Of a DNA stretch of 44,034 bases, positions 30,020 through 40,620 are shown in pieces. Position 1 is the first letter of the stretch. Each line of letters opens with the position of its first letter. The DNA is taken from the NCBI GenBank assembly GCA_003427395.1, contig BFEA01000072.1, positions 1,223,015-1,267,048 on the forward strand. The letters are read 5' to 3'. A program made the translations under genes and the position numbers. The stretch is from Chara braunii (taxonomy: Eukaryota > Streptophyta > Charophyceae > Charales > Characeae). The notes beneath the pieces are model-generated. The model was not told the origin of the DNA, ran no database searches, and was given only the letters and a program-made list of their open reading frames with translations.

Positions 30020-33000
30020 TGAAGGAAAGGCGGTAGTCCCGAGGCACTTCAGCTCGTGTGCCCACCTCTCTCTCTTGGCTCTCCCCCCCCCCGCCGCCTG
30101 ACCAATGTACTCTCCCAACCCACCCCCCTACCAGTCCTCGACAAATTGGGTGATTATGTCTGATATGTCCTTGAGGCGAGTCCAGAGTCCTTTTAGTCTC
30201 CAGCCACCTCTGCGTGAGTTGTAATTGGAAGTGGTTTTTTAGTTGTTTCATCCGTTCTTCCCCCTCCACTCGGATTCCTTATAAGACCAGCACACAACGT
30301 TGTCACCACAAAATCCAAAGGATTGACCTTCTTCCCAATGAAATATGTTCCTTGCAAAAGTCTTTTGCTTGCTGTTTCATGTAAGATCGTATCCCAGCAT
30401 GATCGGTCTCCAATCCCATGGCCATGGTTGACCCATGACTACTGTCTCCATACCCTATCCCAACATCCTCCACGTTAGGACGATGGTTGGACACTGCAGA
30501 AACATGTGTTCAATTGTCTCCATCCTTTTCCTAACGGGGAATCCCTGCATGCAATGTGAGCACCATGGCAGGGCCCTGCCCTGCTGTTCCAGTTGTTCGT
30601 GGGGACGAGGTGTCTTGACACCACCATATAGGTGTAGGAAGTTGTCTATCCAAAGGTATTTTTGCCACTTGTGTATTACCGCATCTCTCAGGTTTCAACG
30701 AAACCTTAACATCCTATAGGTGCTCTTTATCGTGAGGCTAGAGAGACTCTGGGCTCCCCCAAGATTCGAATCATGTAAAAATGCTCTCGCAGAACCCATC
30801 CAAAAGGGTCACGGCTACCCGTCAGCTCTCCCCTCTTCCTATCCTATAGTACATCATTCGAACGTATGAGGTGGATGCGTCCCGCCTATCCGGGGCCCCC
30901 CTTTTGGGCCACCTAGTCCCCTTTTTGCCATTTGCGGCCCTTTCATAAGATACATCGCCATTGCCTGTCAGGTGACACTAGTCTGCATCTTGGTCTGGTG
31001 TTCCTACTTTGACCATTTACTTACCTAACAACAGCAGGTTATGAGACTCTGGACTTAGAAGTGGTAGACCTCCCTTTTGGGGGCGTAGAGTTTGTCTCAT
31101 ACTTTTGAAATGTACCCTTTGCCTTGCTCCATGTCAGGTTTCCAAATAAAACGTCTGGCTGCAGATTTCACCTTTTTGGAAATCGTTTTCGAGAGTCTCC
31201 TTATCATGGCCACGTACCAGAGTACTGAAAATGTGAACATTGCAATGGTGTGTGTTTATCCGGTTACTGACAGGTCAAATGCCTTCTCCCTACTTTGAAA
31301 TCGCTTGGTTATCCATTATTGCATAATAGTGTACTACATGTCAAACCAATCCTCGAAGGCCACTCAAACCCTCAAGTACCTTTCCGCTGATCCCACTGGG
31401 ACTCTATGCATTCCCCAATCCACCTTCAAGGTGAACTCCCTTGGTATAACGTAGATGAACTTGTTCCAATTGACCACTGCTTTGGAGGGGTTTGCATAGT
31501 ACTTGGAGAACATTTTTCATAGTTTCTACGAAAATTTGACTGTGTGATGAGATTACAAAGAGAAAGTTTCCCAACACCTTCACTCTGCAATTGTTTCCAC
31601 TCCTTAATTTTAGGTTTTCCAAAAGAGGGTGAGTTCGGATGTCACAAAGTATCACCTCCATCGGCAACACAAATATAAGGGAAGTCAATGGCATCCATGT
31701 CTTAGTAATCTGGTGAGGCTGAACTCCTCTGCATGACAATCATTGACTTGTGCTACGATTGTAACATAGAAATGCAGTGTTTTAACTCGTTGACAAAATA
31801 TATCCCCAAAGTTCATGGCCTTGGGGGTGGTAAGCACAAAAACTCGGTTTACCTTGTGGTATACCTTCTCAAAGTCTAGCATGCGAACAATCATATCCAG
31901 TCTCCTTCCCTCAATTAGTTTCATGGATTCGGTTGTTGTATCGAGATTCTCAAAGACGGATTTTCCCATGACAAAAACTCATTGGTCCATGCCTGCTAGT
32001 GCCAGTTGAAATTTAGCCAGTCTGTTTGCTATAACTTTTGCTAGCAATTTATTGGAGAAGTTCAACAACAATATCGAAAAGTCAGAATATGACTACAGAC
32101 CGCTGACCTTTCTTATAAAACAGGGTAATGATCCCTCTCGTTATGGATTCACCAAGTTTCCCCCCATTATATGATGTCATTGTAAACAGTTGCTAAGTCT
32201 TCCACAAACAAATCTCAAAAGACCCTAAGAACTTTTTTGGTAAACCGTCGTCTTTTGGTGTTTTACCTTTTGTTGTCGTTATTTATGTTTATTTTTTATT
32301 TTTTATTTTTTATGTTTGTATTATGAGCCTGCATTATTTGTTTTCAAAATTTTCCACCACGCTGTTTGTGGCGATGTGTCGAAAAACATTGAATTTTTGG
32401 CGTTACATTAACCGTCTTTCGTCTTCAGGGTTGCAGTTAACTCTTATGCGGTAATAAGATGTTCTATAAGATTTTTTGCCTCACGTGTCAAGCTAACATT
32501 CACATTTGCCCAAAGGTCAGACTTTGCCAACATACCGTGTTTTGATTATAATACATCGCTCGCATTGTAAGGATGTCCTACATCGTACGTGCACATTTTA
32601 TAATTAGCTACTATTTGGGACAGTGTGAGCAAGTGAGAGTGGTTCAGTTTTCTCATCTGGACATTCTTTCTCCTTGGTTTCAATCTCTTAATTTTTTTTT
32701 TATTAGATGGTTATCCGTAATGATATTCTTATAATTAAAAATCTACTTCAACCCTTCTTGTTATCTTGTTATAGTTATTCTCAGTTTTTCAATCTTACCA
32801 TTCTTTCCTTTGCACAAGCATAATCTTCCAGTCTTACCATTCTTTCTTATGCACAAATATACTTTGAGATCAGAAGCTTCCTTATGCTTGCTTTTACCTC
32901 CTCCACTTTCCTTTACCAATTTTCTTATGCCTCGTTTTTTGAATAAGTAGCAATGAATGAGAATACTTTCAGCTTACTATAAATAATTTTGAGACTGACT

Positions 33001-33470
33001 CGGATGTCCAACCACTCTGCTTTAACATTGGAAAACAATTTCATATATTCCCGGTTTCAGCAGAAACGATGACTCATTAGGTAATGTCTTAATCCTCCAA
33101 AAGCATCATGTTAAGTTTAAAGTATCCTGGTTCGACAATGACGCATTGCGTTCCTCAATCATCATCACATTGCTTACCATCTCCTCCACCACAAAGTAGT
33201 CAAATCTTCTCTTTACACTTGTAACTTGCATTGTTCGTCCAAACCAAGTATATGCAGGATTATGTGGGTTCATCTCCCTGTAGCTATTCTGTAGTTTTCA
33301 TATTTTTATCCACATCAGCAGCGTTCATTTGTCCTTCTTCATTGTTTTCTTGCCCTTTGAATCTAGACCAGACTCTCTTGCAATGTTCCAGTCGCCTTCT
33401 ATGCTCAAATGATCAACTTAATTATTTTTTCTCGATAGTAATCCAATAAACTGTATTTTTTCCAACGGTC
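30020..33470 (-). pseudogene. Decayed near-complete LINE ORF2 (endonuclease, RT, zinc-knuckle)
   Basis: Read on the minus strand, the domains occur in L1-type order. Endonuclease: EGDWNIARESGLDSKGQ near 33403-33350 and AYTWFGRTMQVTSVKRRFDY at 33255-33106, with SNQD where SDHD is usual. RT: GGKLGESITRGIITLFYKKG near 32170-32110, GRRLDMIVRMLDFEKVY (31910-31855), FSLTRLLRHGC (31715), and CRVKVLGNFLFVIS where the catalytic Asp pair should lie (about 31560). Post-RT: WYVAMIRRLSKTISKKVKSA and FIWKPDMEQGKGYISKV (31215-31095). Zinc-knuckle: CSHC...ETIEHMFLQC (30560-30495). Tail: ILWILW and LTQRWLETKRTLDSPQGHI (30310-30170). Many stops and frameshifts and the lost catalytic Asp pair show it is dead. 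About 3.4 kb. Confidence 0.85.
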
Positions 33471-33473
33471 ATT

Positions 33474-33535
33474 TGAGAGGGGGAGGGGAAAAAGTCATTT
33501 GAGAGGGGAAGGGGAAAAAATCATCTCTCTTCCGA
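33474..33535. repeat. Short tandem duplication
   Basis: GTCATTTGAGAGGGG(G)AGGGGAAAAA occurs twice in a row (about 33468 and 33494). Confidence 0.85.
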
Positions 33536-33805
33536 TTTATTTCTTCATTTTTTTTTTGGGGGGGGGGAGTTATAAAAGCCCCTTGTGATAAAACCTTTGT
33601 ATTCATTTCCCCCCAAACGGGGGAAAAAATGCCGCAGGTCCCAAAATCACATTTGGTGTCATTTTTTCACCCTGGTTGGGCTGGTAAAGACTGCTGTGTA
33701 AAAATGGCATGAAAGTGTTTTGCAGGGTGCAATCTGACGGCGAAAGTGATTTTGGGGCCTGCGACAGTCTTTTCCGCGTTTGAGGGGAAATGGATACAAA
33801 GGTTT

Positions 33806-34223
33806 GGGGCCTCGCCACACTACTCCCGACTTGGAGAAAAAATTCGGGAGCACTCCTGAGTGTCAGAAGACTGAAAAATCCACTCTGGAGAGTGCTTCGC
33901 CGTACTCTGCTCCCGAAAACACCACTCTCGAAGTCTAAGATTGGCAGAAGGCGCGTTCGGATGGAAAACAATAGGTATAGTAACTTGTCCTACACAAATT
34001 TCCGTTTCAGACTTCGGGAGGGTTTGGGAGTTCTCGAGCCCACCGCCCGAGGTCTCCCGAAATCACACTTTTGCAGGCTGGAGTAAAAAAGGATTTCGGG
34101 AGTGCTCTCGGAAGCCACATTCTGACAACTCCCAAATTCAATCTGACAGATTGAACTCGAGAGCTGGTGTGACGACGCTGCACTCCCGAAAATCACCAAG
34201 TCGGGAGTAGTGTGGCGAGCCCC
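33806..34223. mobile_element. Non-autonomous TIR element with TTCGGGAG motifs (copy 2)
   Basis: Left end GGGGCCTCGCCACACTACTC through CCGACTTGG, and right end its inverted copy (about 28 bp, one indel). TTTG lies on both flanks (33803-33806, which overlaps the first G, and 34224-34227) as a possible target duplication. The interior carries at least six TTCGGGAG/CTCCCGAA words plus a few CTCGAGAG-type variants. It is related to the element at 411-918 by its ends and layout. About 418 bp, no transposase. Confidence 0.85.
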
Positions 34224-34303
34224 TTTGTTGCTGGGAGGTCTTATGATTTTTCCTTCTTTTTTCCTTTTCATAATCTCGTTCGTTTTCCTTTTGTTTTGAG
34301 ATG

Positions 34304-34676
34304 ATTTGCAAAATACCCCCATAAGTTGACATGTATGCTGAAATGCCCCTGAGAGATGTGGGTAGAGCGGAGTGCCCTTTTGGGCCGAAATCTTTGTGTT
34401 ATGCCCCTACCAGGTAGGTGTGCAAATTTGCAATCTGGACCTCACCGTTTGGGCCTTGGACTTTTGCAGTCGGGCCTCGGGAAAGTTGTAAAGTTCGGGG
34501 GTATTTTGCAAAGTTGGACAGTTCCCGGTAGATGTATATCGCAAAGACGAGGCGTCCAACAGACACTAGGGGTATTTCACAAAACATGTTTTTTGTCAGA
34601 GGGGCATTCCGCTCTACCCACATCTATCAGGGGCATTTTGGCATGTATCTCAATTTATGGGGGTATTTTGCAAATT
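34304..34676. mobile_element. Mutator-like MITE with 76-bp inverted repeats
   Basis: The left arm, from ATTTGCAAAATACCCCCATA (34304 to about 34380), and the right arm, ending TATGGGGGTATTTTGCAAAT (about 34600-34676), pair over about 76 bp with roughly ten differences. They include ATGTGGGTAGAGCGGA and TGCCCCTGA on both sides. GGGGTATTT words recur inside (34497, 34569). Long TIRs beginning with TTTGCAAAATACCCC are familiar in plant Mutator-like MITEs; that family link is from general knowledge. T-rich flanks hide any 9-bp target duplication. Confidence 0.85.
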
Positions 34677-34779
34677 ACCCCTTTTTTTTGTTTTTTGCTT
34701 TTTTGGTTTTTGAGAAATGAAGAAATACCCGTAGCTCTAGGCTCGGCAAGGCTTGGCTTACCGCTTGCGGGAGGCTCGG

Positions 34780-34811
34780 ACTTGATAGCTGGACAAGGTA
34801 CTGGTGGTAAG
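34780..34811. repeat. Lone right end of TTAA family (degenerate)
   Basis: TTGATAGCTGGACAAGGTAC then TGGTGGTAA, one base pair short of the TTAA found in other copies. Confidence 0.7.
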
Positions 34812-34859
34812 CTGCCACATGTCATTTGGAAGTGAACAGCCTGCTGTTCCCCCGAGGCC

Positions 34860-37036
34860 TAAGCTAAGCTGAGTAATGCTCTCAGTGAGGTCCCTGGCTT
34901 CGGATTCGATTTTGCTACGGAATGATTCAATTGAAAAAAAGAAGAGTGTCGTAGACGTTCCATGAATTGCAGGTGGGAAGGAACCAAGCTGCTGCGGAAC
35001 GGAGAAGAGACCATGGCCAGGCAATAAACAAAACAAGGAAAAAGAAGGGGGCGACGACGGTGTGTCGTTCGTCTCTCCGGACCTTGCCGACGGTGAGGCT
35101 CCGCCATTGTCGGAGATGGGCTATGCCTGGTGAGCGAAGGACTCCCTCATCCCATCTCTTGGTGTACCTTTTGGCGGTGGACGATGCCATCACTCGTGAG
35201 AAGTGGCCACCAATGTCATTGCAGTTGGAAAAGCATCGACGGTCATCTTGCCTGTCCAAAGCATCTAACGGTCGCCTTTGCCTGTCCAACCCACCCTTCC
35301 GAGAAGCAGATTGCATCCGCGTGTAACTGGCCTTGAAAGATCATGATCACTTTTCCTCCTCCCAATCTTGGGGTCCGCTAGCAGCCGACGTTTTCGTTAC
35401 CACCGTGGTGGTCCCCACCCGTCGCTACAATGGATCCCTTTTTACCTGCGGGGGCAAGCTGGAAGTCGACCACCCACCCGCCCGCGGCCTCGTTTTCCCT
35501 GTTCCCTGGTGAACTTTGTGCGGGCAGCTGAAAACTGAAAATTTTGGCAGTTCGCTGGAGCGCCTGGCCGGCGGGTCCTGTATCACATCGGCGGCGGGAA
35601 TTTGCAGTTTGGCCGGTTTCATCGAACCGCTATGCACGAATTGCCGAAATATGTTCTTCCCGCCAAACGACAACGTACCGGCCATTTTCCATTTTTCCGC
35701 CCCATTTTCCATTTTCCGTTCTTCCGCAACTAACGATAGGCGGATGGGGGACCACTCGGGTAAGCTGTTCCGCGCGGGAGAGCAACGAGGAGGCGCAACT
35801 CAACGGAGCGCCCGGTCCCGGCAGTATAAACTCCCAGCGGTTGTGCGCATAGGCCATTTGCTGCATTCCAAGCTCGCATTGGGAGGCCGGTTGCGCCATA
35901 TCCAACCAAGGTGCGGCCGACCGACAGCAGAGGGCACATGAGGAGACATGGAACAGGCCGGATCGACAAGGAGCAGAGCAACGGAGCGAGTTGTCCGCGC
36001 CATCTCCGATGTGCTTTTCGTTCGCTCTGTTTAATTAAATCTCACCCTTCGCCTCATCTGTTATGCCTTCGTCTTTCCCGTCTCGGCGCCATTTTTGTCC
36101 TAGATTTTATCTGCAAACGTGCTCATTGCCTTCTGCCTGCTTGGCCGTTTGGCAAATACTCACCTCGTCTCGCAGACGTAACGCTGTATGAGTGATCAAT
36201 AAATTGCACGCTGCCTGGTTTGCTGTCATCTTCCCAGCATCACGCACGTGGGCGCAGTTCTTTCTTTGCAAGATTTATTTCTTGCTAAGGTATCCACCTA
36301 CTTCCCTGCTTGCGAACAGCAGGCGCATATGTTTCCTCCTCGCCATCATCGTTGCTGAAGAACCATGCCCAAGCGATCTTCTTTTGCGACACTGGTTCAA
36401 CAACTAGTCATTCGTCTCTCCTCCCCTGCGGCATGAGATGATGCTAGTCGAGGCGCGGAATATGTAATCCCTGCCGTACATTGCAGGGCCGTTTTTTTCA
36501 CCTCGCACCTCCTTCAGCTACATGCTTGATGTCCCAGTAGCGTATTTCATAGTAAAGCACTTTCGTTGCTTCCTTTTTGTCAATTTTCCATCACCACCAG
36601 GGGGTGCTCGCTTTCGTCCTCATGCGTCTTGTCTCTGACCCTCTCTCTGCTTCGCCTTTTTATACAGTTGCATTTCTGTCTCTATTGCCGTCAAAACGGA
36701 CAACCTTGTGTCTGGTCTTTTCCGTCTCCCAGCGTAACGGATTCGGCGGCTGGAAACGGGGGGATCTCTGCCATCATCAATTCATTCGGAATGGATTAAA
36801 AGCGTGTGCTCATTTGTACAGCAGCAGAAAGCAGCGCCAGAGATCTTGTTCTGTCTGTGTTTCTCTCTTTCTGTTCCCGTAATCCTCTTGCTCCTCGATT
36901 TCCTGGTTGATTTCCCTATCCCGGTGGTCGGCGAGGGGTCGCGCGACTCAATTGGCACAGCAGGGCTAGTGCTCGCAGGGGCTCTCTGGCGGGGGAGGAC
37001 GGGGAGGAGGCGCAGTTGCAAAGGTGGCTTTCGAGG
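34860..37036. promoter_or_regulatory. Repeat-poor upstream region of ORC5
   Basis: GC-richer than the DNA to its left and lacking the TIR and LINE families, as expected near a host gene. TATA-like words occur at 35823 (AGTATAAACTCC) and 36658 (TTTTTATACAG). The in-frame stop TGA at 36908-36910 bounds the ORC5 frame, and the C/T-rich stretch 36840-36900 could be leader. Overlapping ORFs at 34927-35326 and 35425-35941 on both strands show no known domain. No transcription start can be fixed from sequence. Confidence 0.4.
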
Positions 37037-38445
37037 ATGCCACCTTCTAGTCCGGAAGTGGCAGGTCACCACTTGAGCAGCCCCCGTTCCTCTCCCGCTG
37101 ATCCTTTCTCGACGAACCCGAAAGCAGGCCCGTCAAGCACACCGTCGATACACACGCGCAGCGCAGGCAGCAAGCGGCGGCAGCAACCAGTCGCTCAATT
37201 TCTATTCCCGAAGTCCGGCCACAAGAGCCACGTGAAGGACCCCCACTCTCGCTCGACTGCCGCTGCCAAAGATGGTTCCTTTTCCGCCAGCAAACGCTCC
37301 TCCTCCTCCTCGCGCTCTGAGGCCGACGTTACTCATGCGCATGAAGCCCCGCTTCCTCATCCTCCTCGACGCTACACCACCGCCGATGTTCGGGGAATTC
37401 TCTCGACTGCTTATCCTGGCAGAGCGAGGCAAGTGGACGAGCTCTTAGGACTTATTGGCGAGCCCGGTGATCCGACGGCTCCTATTCTCGTCTATGGCGG
37501 GGCGGCCACGGGGAAGACGACTCTCGTGCGCGACACCATGCGCCTGCTTGCCCGACCTCATGCTTTCGTGAGTTGCCGATCTTCGTATAATGCCCGCCTG
37601 TTGTTTGAGTCTGTACTTAATCAGTTGCTCGGTCACGTGCGGTGTTCCGCCAATGGATTTGCGAGTGCTAAGCGCTGCGACAAGATATCGGACTTCGTGG
37701 CCGAACTTCCGTCCGCCTGTGCCGTCGCTATTGCGCGGAATCGCCGCCCCTCTTCGGGTCCAGCTAATGCCGCTCCTGCTCTCCCACCCGCTCTTCCCGC
37801 GCCCGATTCCACGAGCGGGAATGGCAGTGATGATCCAGTGGCAGCGACAGCCACCACCTCTTCTCGTCCGTCCTCCCCACCTGTGGCTGCCGCTGATGCT
37901 CCGTCCCCGAGCTTATCGCTCGACTTCGACGACCAGGGAAGCCGCCCACCTGAAAACTCTTCGGGAGATGCCGAAGGAGATCCCCCTCTCACTCAGCACA
38001 GTTCGGCAGACGCTCCCACTGCCACGTCGTCAAATCCCCCATTGTCGTCCGTGACAGCTGCCGATCACTACTCTGCCAACGTCCGTGGTAGCAGCGCCTC
38101 TACAGCGGGCTCTCTTTCTGCCTGCGATTCCAAAAAGCACCCGTCTCATATGCCTTCTCCTCCTCAGTGTGAATCCGTCTTCTTGGTCTTTGATAATGTG
38201 GAGGTGCTGCGGAACTGGACAAATGGACATGAGGTCATATCGGCGCTTCTTCGCTTATCCGAATTGGGCAGGCTCCCAATGTTAGGGGTTATCCTTATCA
38301 GTAAAGTTGGATGGGACAGTTTTCGCTCGTGCACAGGAGCGCGGGATCCTTTACCAGTCTACTTCCCCGACTACAATGACGATGAGCTTTGCCAAATTCT
38401 CCTGCAGCGGCATAACCACTCTTCTTTGTATTCATCCTTTCTAAG
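37037..38445 (+). CDS. ORC5: Origin recognition complex subunit 5, exon 1 (5'-complete, 3'-partial)
   Basis: ORC5 is an AAA+ subunit of the nuclear complex that marks replication origins and loads the MCM helicase. The first in-frame ATG (37037) follows a TGA at 36908 with none between. Exon 1 encodes 469 residues plus two bases and ends at CTAAG/GTACG. Residues 1-110 form a Ser/Pro/basic tail. The AAA+ domain follows: Walker A GGAATGKT at 154-161, SCRSSYNARLLFESVLNQ from 179, AKRCDK at 211-216, Walker B VFLVFDN at 381-387, PVYFPDY at 440-446, and LYSSFL at the end. These blocks match plant ORC5. About 140 Ser/Pro/Ala-rich residues (236-376) separate the Walker motifs, far longer than the linker I know from land plants or animals. 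The C-terminal ORC5 region is missing and must lie in later exons, probably outside this window. Confidence 0.93.
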
Positions 38446-39490
38446 GTACGATCCTCTTTTTGCAACTCACCACCTCCCTTCTCCAGGTCGTGCATACTCA
38501 GACCGTGGAACTCACCACCTCCCACTTCCCTTCTCCAGTTCGTATCCAAGCTGAATCTTGTCAACCTACTCTGTTTTCCATCTGGCTCTCGCTCACGTTC
38601 CTATGTGGATTACACCTGTTCCGTTTTGACACACTTCCTCCCTGTAGTCATCCTCTTACGTCTGCTTCCCTCTGAACTACTCTTCCTTGTTCTGGCCCTT
38701 CTTACCCCCCTTCCGCTTCCCCTGCCTTCCGACTCCCTGCGACATCACTCCCCTCCCCCTCGTCCTGTTACGCCTATTGTCTTCCGTGTCCCGGCTTCTT
38801 TCTCCCTCTTCCTCTCTTTCTTTCCTCCTCCTCTCTCTCTTCCTTCGGTGCTGATCCAATCAATCCCCCCTCTCTACGTCTTCAATGTGGATTCATCCAA
38901 TCATCTTGATGTTCTTGTTGTCTCACCCTGCCGATGGTGTCTTTTCATGTGAGGATGCGTTTGCTCGACCGGCGCTGCTCGGTGTTTTTCCCTCTCCTGT
39001 TCCATATAACAGTGATGCGTAGCATGAGTGGAGTAAATGGGGACGTATCTGATTTTCCGCACCCTGCACATAGGGAGTCTAGGGCACCCTCTCGTACCCA
39101 GGTCTTGCTCGTTTCTGCACCTTATCATCGCTTCGTCCCTCCCTGGGTCAGTGACGGGGTTCTGCTTCATGCACTGAACTGGGCCCCATTATTTTCGCCT
39201 CAAGTTAAAATACACAAAAATCATTCAACTTATGAGAACTCAACATTGGTCAGCGCTGAGTTTGGAAGAAAGATACATCATTAGCCAAGTCATTGATCCC
39301 TTGCAACAAAAGCATACCTGTTTTGCTGCTCTCTTGTCCTTCACTTCTGTTTCTTGGCAGCGCACTGTTCTCATCAGTAAGAGCCCATTGGCATGTCCAA
39401 CTGACATCTTAGCCCGCTTGTCTTTCGGCCCCTTGTTGCCTCTGTATTCATCTTAGGTTGCTCGTGTCGTGTGTAGTCTATCCGCTATCA
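38446..39490. other. Probable ORC5 intron 1, pyrimidine-rich part
   Basis: Begins with a GT donor at 38446. Strongly C/T-rich on the plus strand to about 38870, with a small tandem repeat AACTCACCACCTCCC...TTCTCCAG at 38462 and 38508. No downstream ORC5 block is recognisable. Confidence 0.5.
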
Positions 39491-39509
39491 TCTTCCTTCC
39501 TAAAATAGG

Positions 39510-40620
39510 GGCTAGGAATGGGGGGAAAAGGAGTAGGGGATGGAGGCAAGGAGGCGTAGAGATGTGCAGAGAAGGATGGAAGTGGATGATTAGGAGAGGG
39601 GGGGCAATGAGGGTGAAGTGGAGGAAGTCGACGGTATTAGGAGGTGTCGGGAGGAGGGTTAGCGGAGGTTAAGACAGAAGAGGATAGACTGGAGGGATAT
39701 TGGGGGAAGGGCGGACGAGAGGGGAGATGGGGGGAAGGGGGGCGGGGTAGGAAGAGAAGGGAGGGGGGGTGGAGATATGGCGGGAAATCGAGGAGACGGG
39801 TAGGGAAGAGGGGGTAAGGTAGTGGCGAATCAGGGGACGGGGTGGAAAAGGTGGAAAGCGGTGTGCGAGGGAGAGGAGGTGAGGAGAGGGAAAGGGAGAG
39901 GGCGAAAGCTTTGAGAGAAAGTGCATGGAGGCCGTCTGTCTGAACAGCGAACCGGATACTCGGTGATGGCATTCAGCAAGCGTTAAAGTTACCGTTCTTG
40001 TCTGTAGATTTCCCTAGGACGATGTAGGTGCAGCTGTCATGCTGGAAAACGAAAAACATTATTGTTGGGCGTCCGTCCGTTCATGTCTGTAGATTTTCGC
40101 TTCCTCGCCCCATCCCACCTCAACCCCTCAATCCTTTAGAACGTGGGGCGGGGTAGGAAGAGGAGGCGGAAGGAAAAGGGATGATGGAGATACGGCGGGA
40201 AATAGGGCAGAGGGGGTTAGGTAGTGGCCAAGGGGACGAGATGGGAAAGGTGGAAAACGGTGAGGGGAGGGAGGTCAAGGAGGAGGCAAAGAGAGAGGGG
40301 GGAAGGGAGAGAACAGAAGCGTTAAAGGAAAGGAAATGCAATGGATGGAGATACGGCGGGAAGGGAGAGGGCAGAAGCGTTAAAGGAAAGGAAATGCAAT
40401 CGATGGAGATACTGCGGGGTAGGAAGAGGAGGGGTAGGAAGAGGCGGGGTAGGAAGAGGAGGTAGGAAGGGAAAGGGCAGAAGCGTTAAAGGAAAGGAAA
40501 TGCAATGGAGGCCGCCTCTGGGGACTGCGGCCCGCGAACCGGGTACTTGGTGATGATGGCATTCAGCAAGCGTCAAAGTTACCGGATTTCCCTTGGACGA
40601 AGTGAGGTGCAGCGCATTCG
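39510..40620. repeat. Two duplicated purine-rich blocks with conserved ends
   Basis: Blocks 39510-40030 and 40140-40614 are extremely G/A-rich on the plus strand and end in the same module: GGAGGCCG(T/C)CT..., GCGAACCGG(A/G)TACT(C/T)GGTGATG, GGCATTCAGCAAGCGT(T/C)AAAGTTACCG, then TTTCCCT(A/T)GGACGA (39926-40025 and 40507-40603). The second block also holds three copies of CAGAAGCGTTAAAGGAAAGG, then AAATGCAAT (about 40316, 40371, 40478), and four GGTAGGAAGAGG-type units (40420-40465). ORFs across it are compositional. Confidence 0.88.

Noticed and set aside
34927-35326. Overlapping 119-129 codon ORFs on both strands upstream of ORC5
   Set aside because: Neither has a recognisable domain, and both strands are open because of GC-rich composition. 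No basis to choose.
38446-38640. A 43-bp intron (38446-38488) followed by an ORC5 exon reading SCILRPW
   Set aside because: The first few residues resemble the expected continuation, but the next codons do not match ORC5 and the intron would be unusually short. Left as unproven.
39637-40576. Pro/Ser/Leu-rich minus-strand ORFs
   Set aside because: Direct outcome of purine-rich plus-strand repeats; the sequences follow the repeat units and carry no domain.
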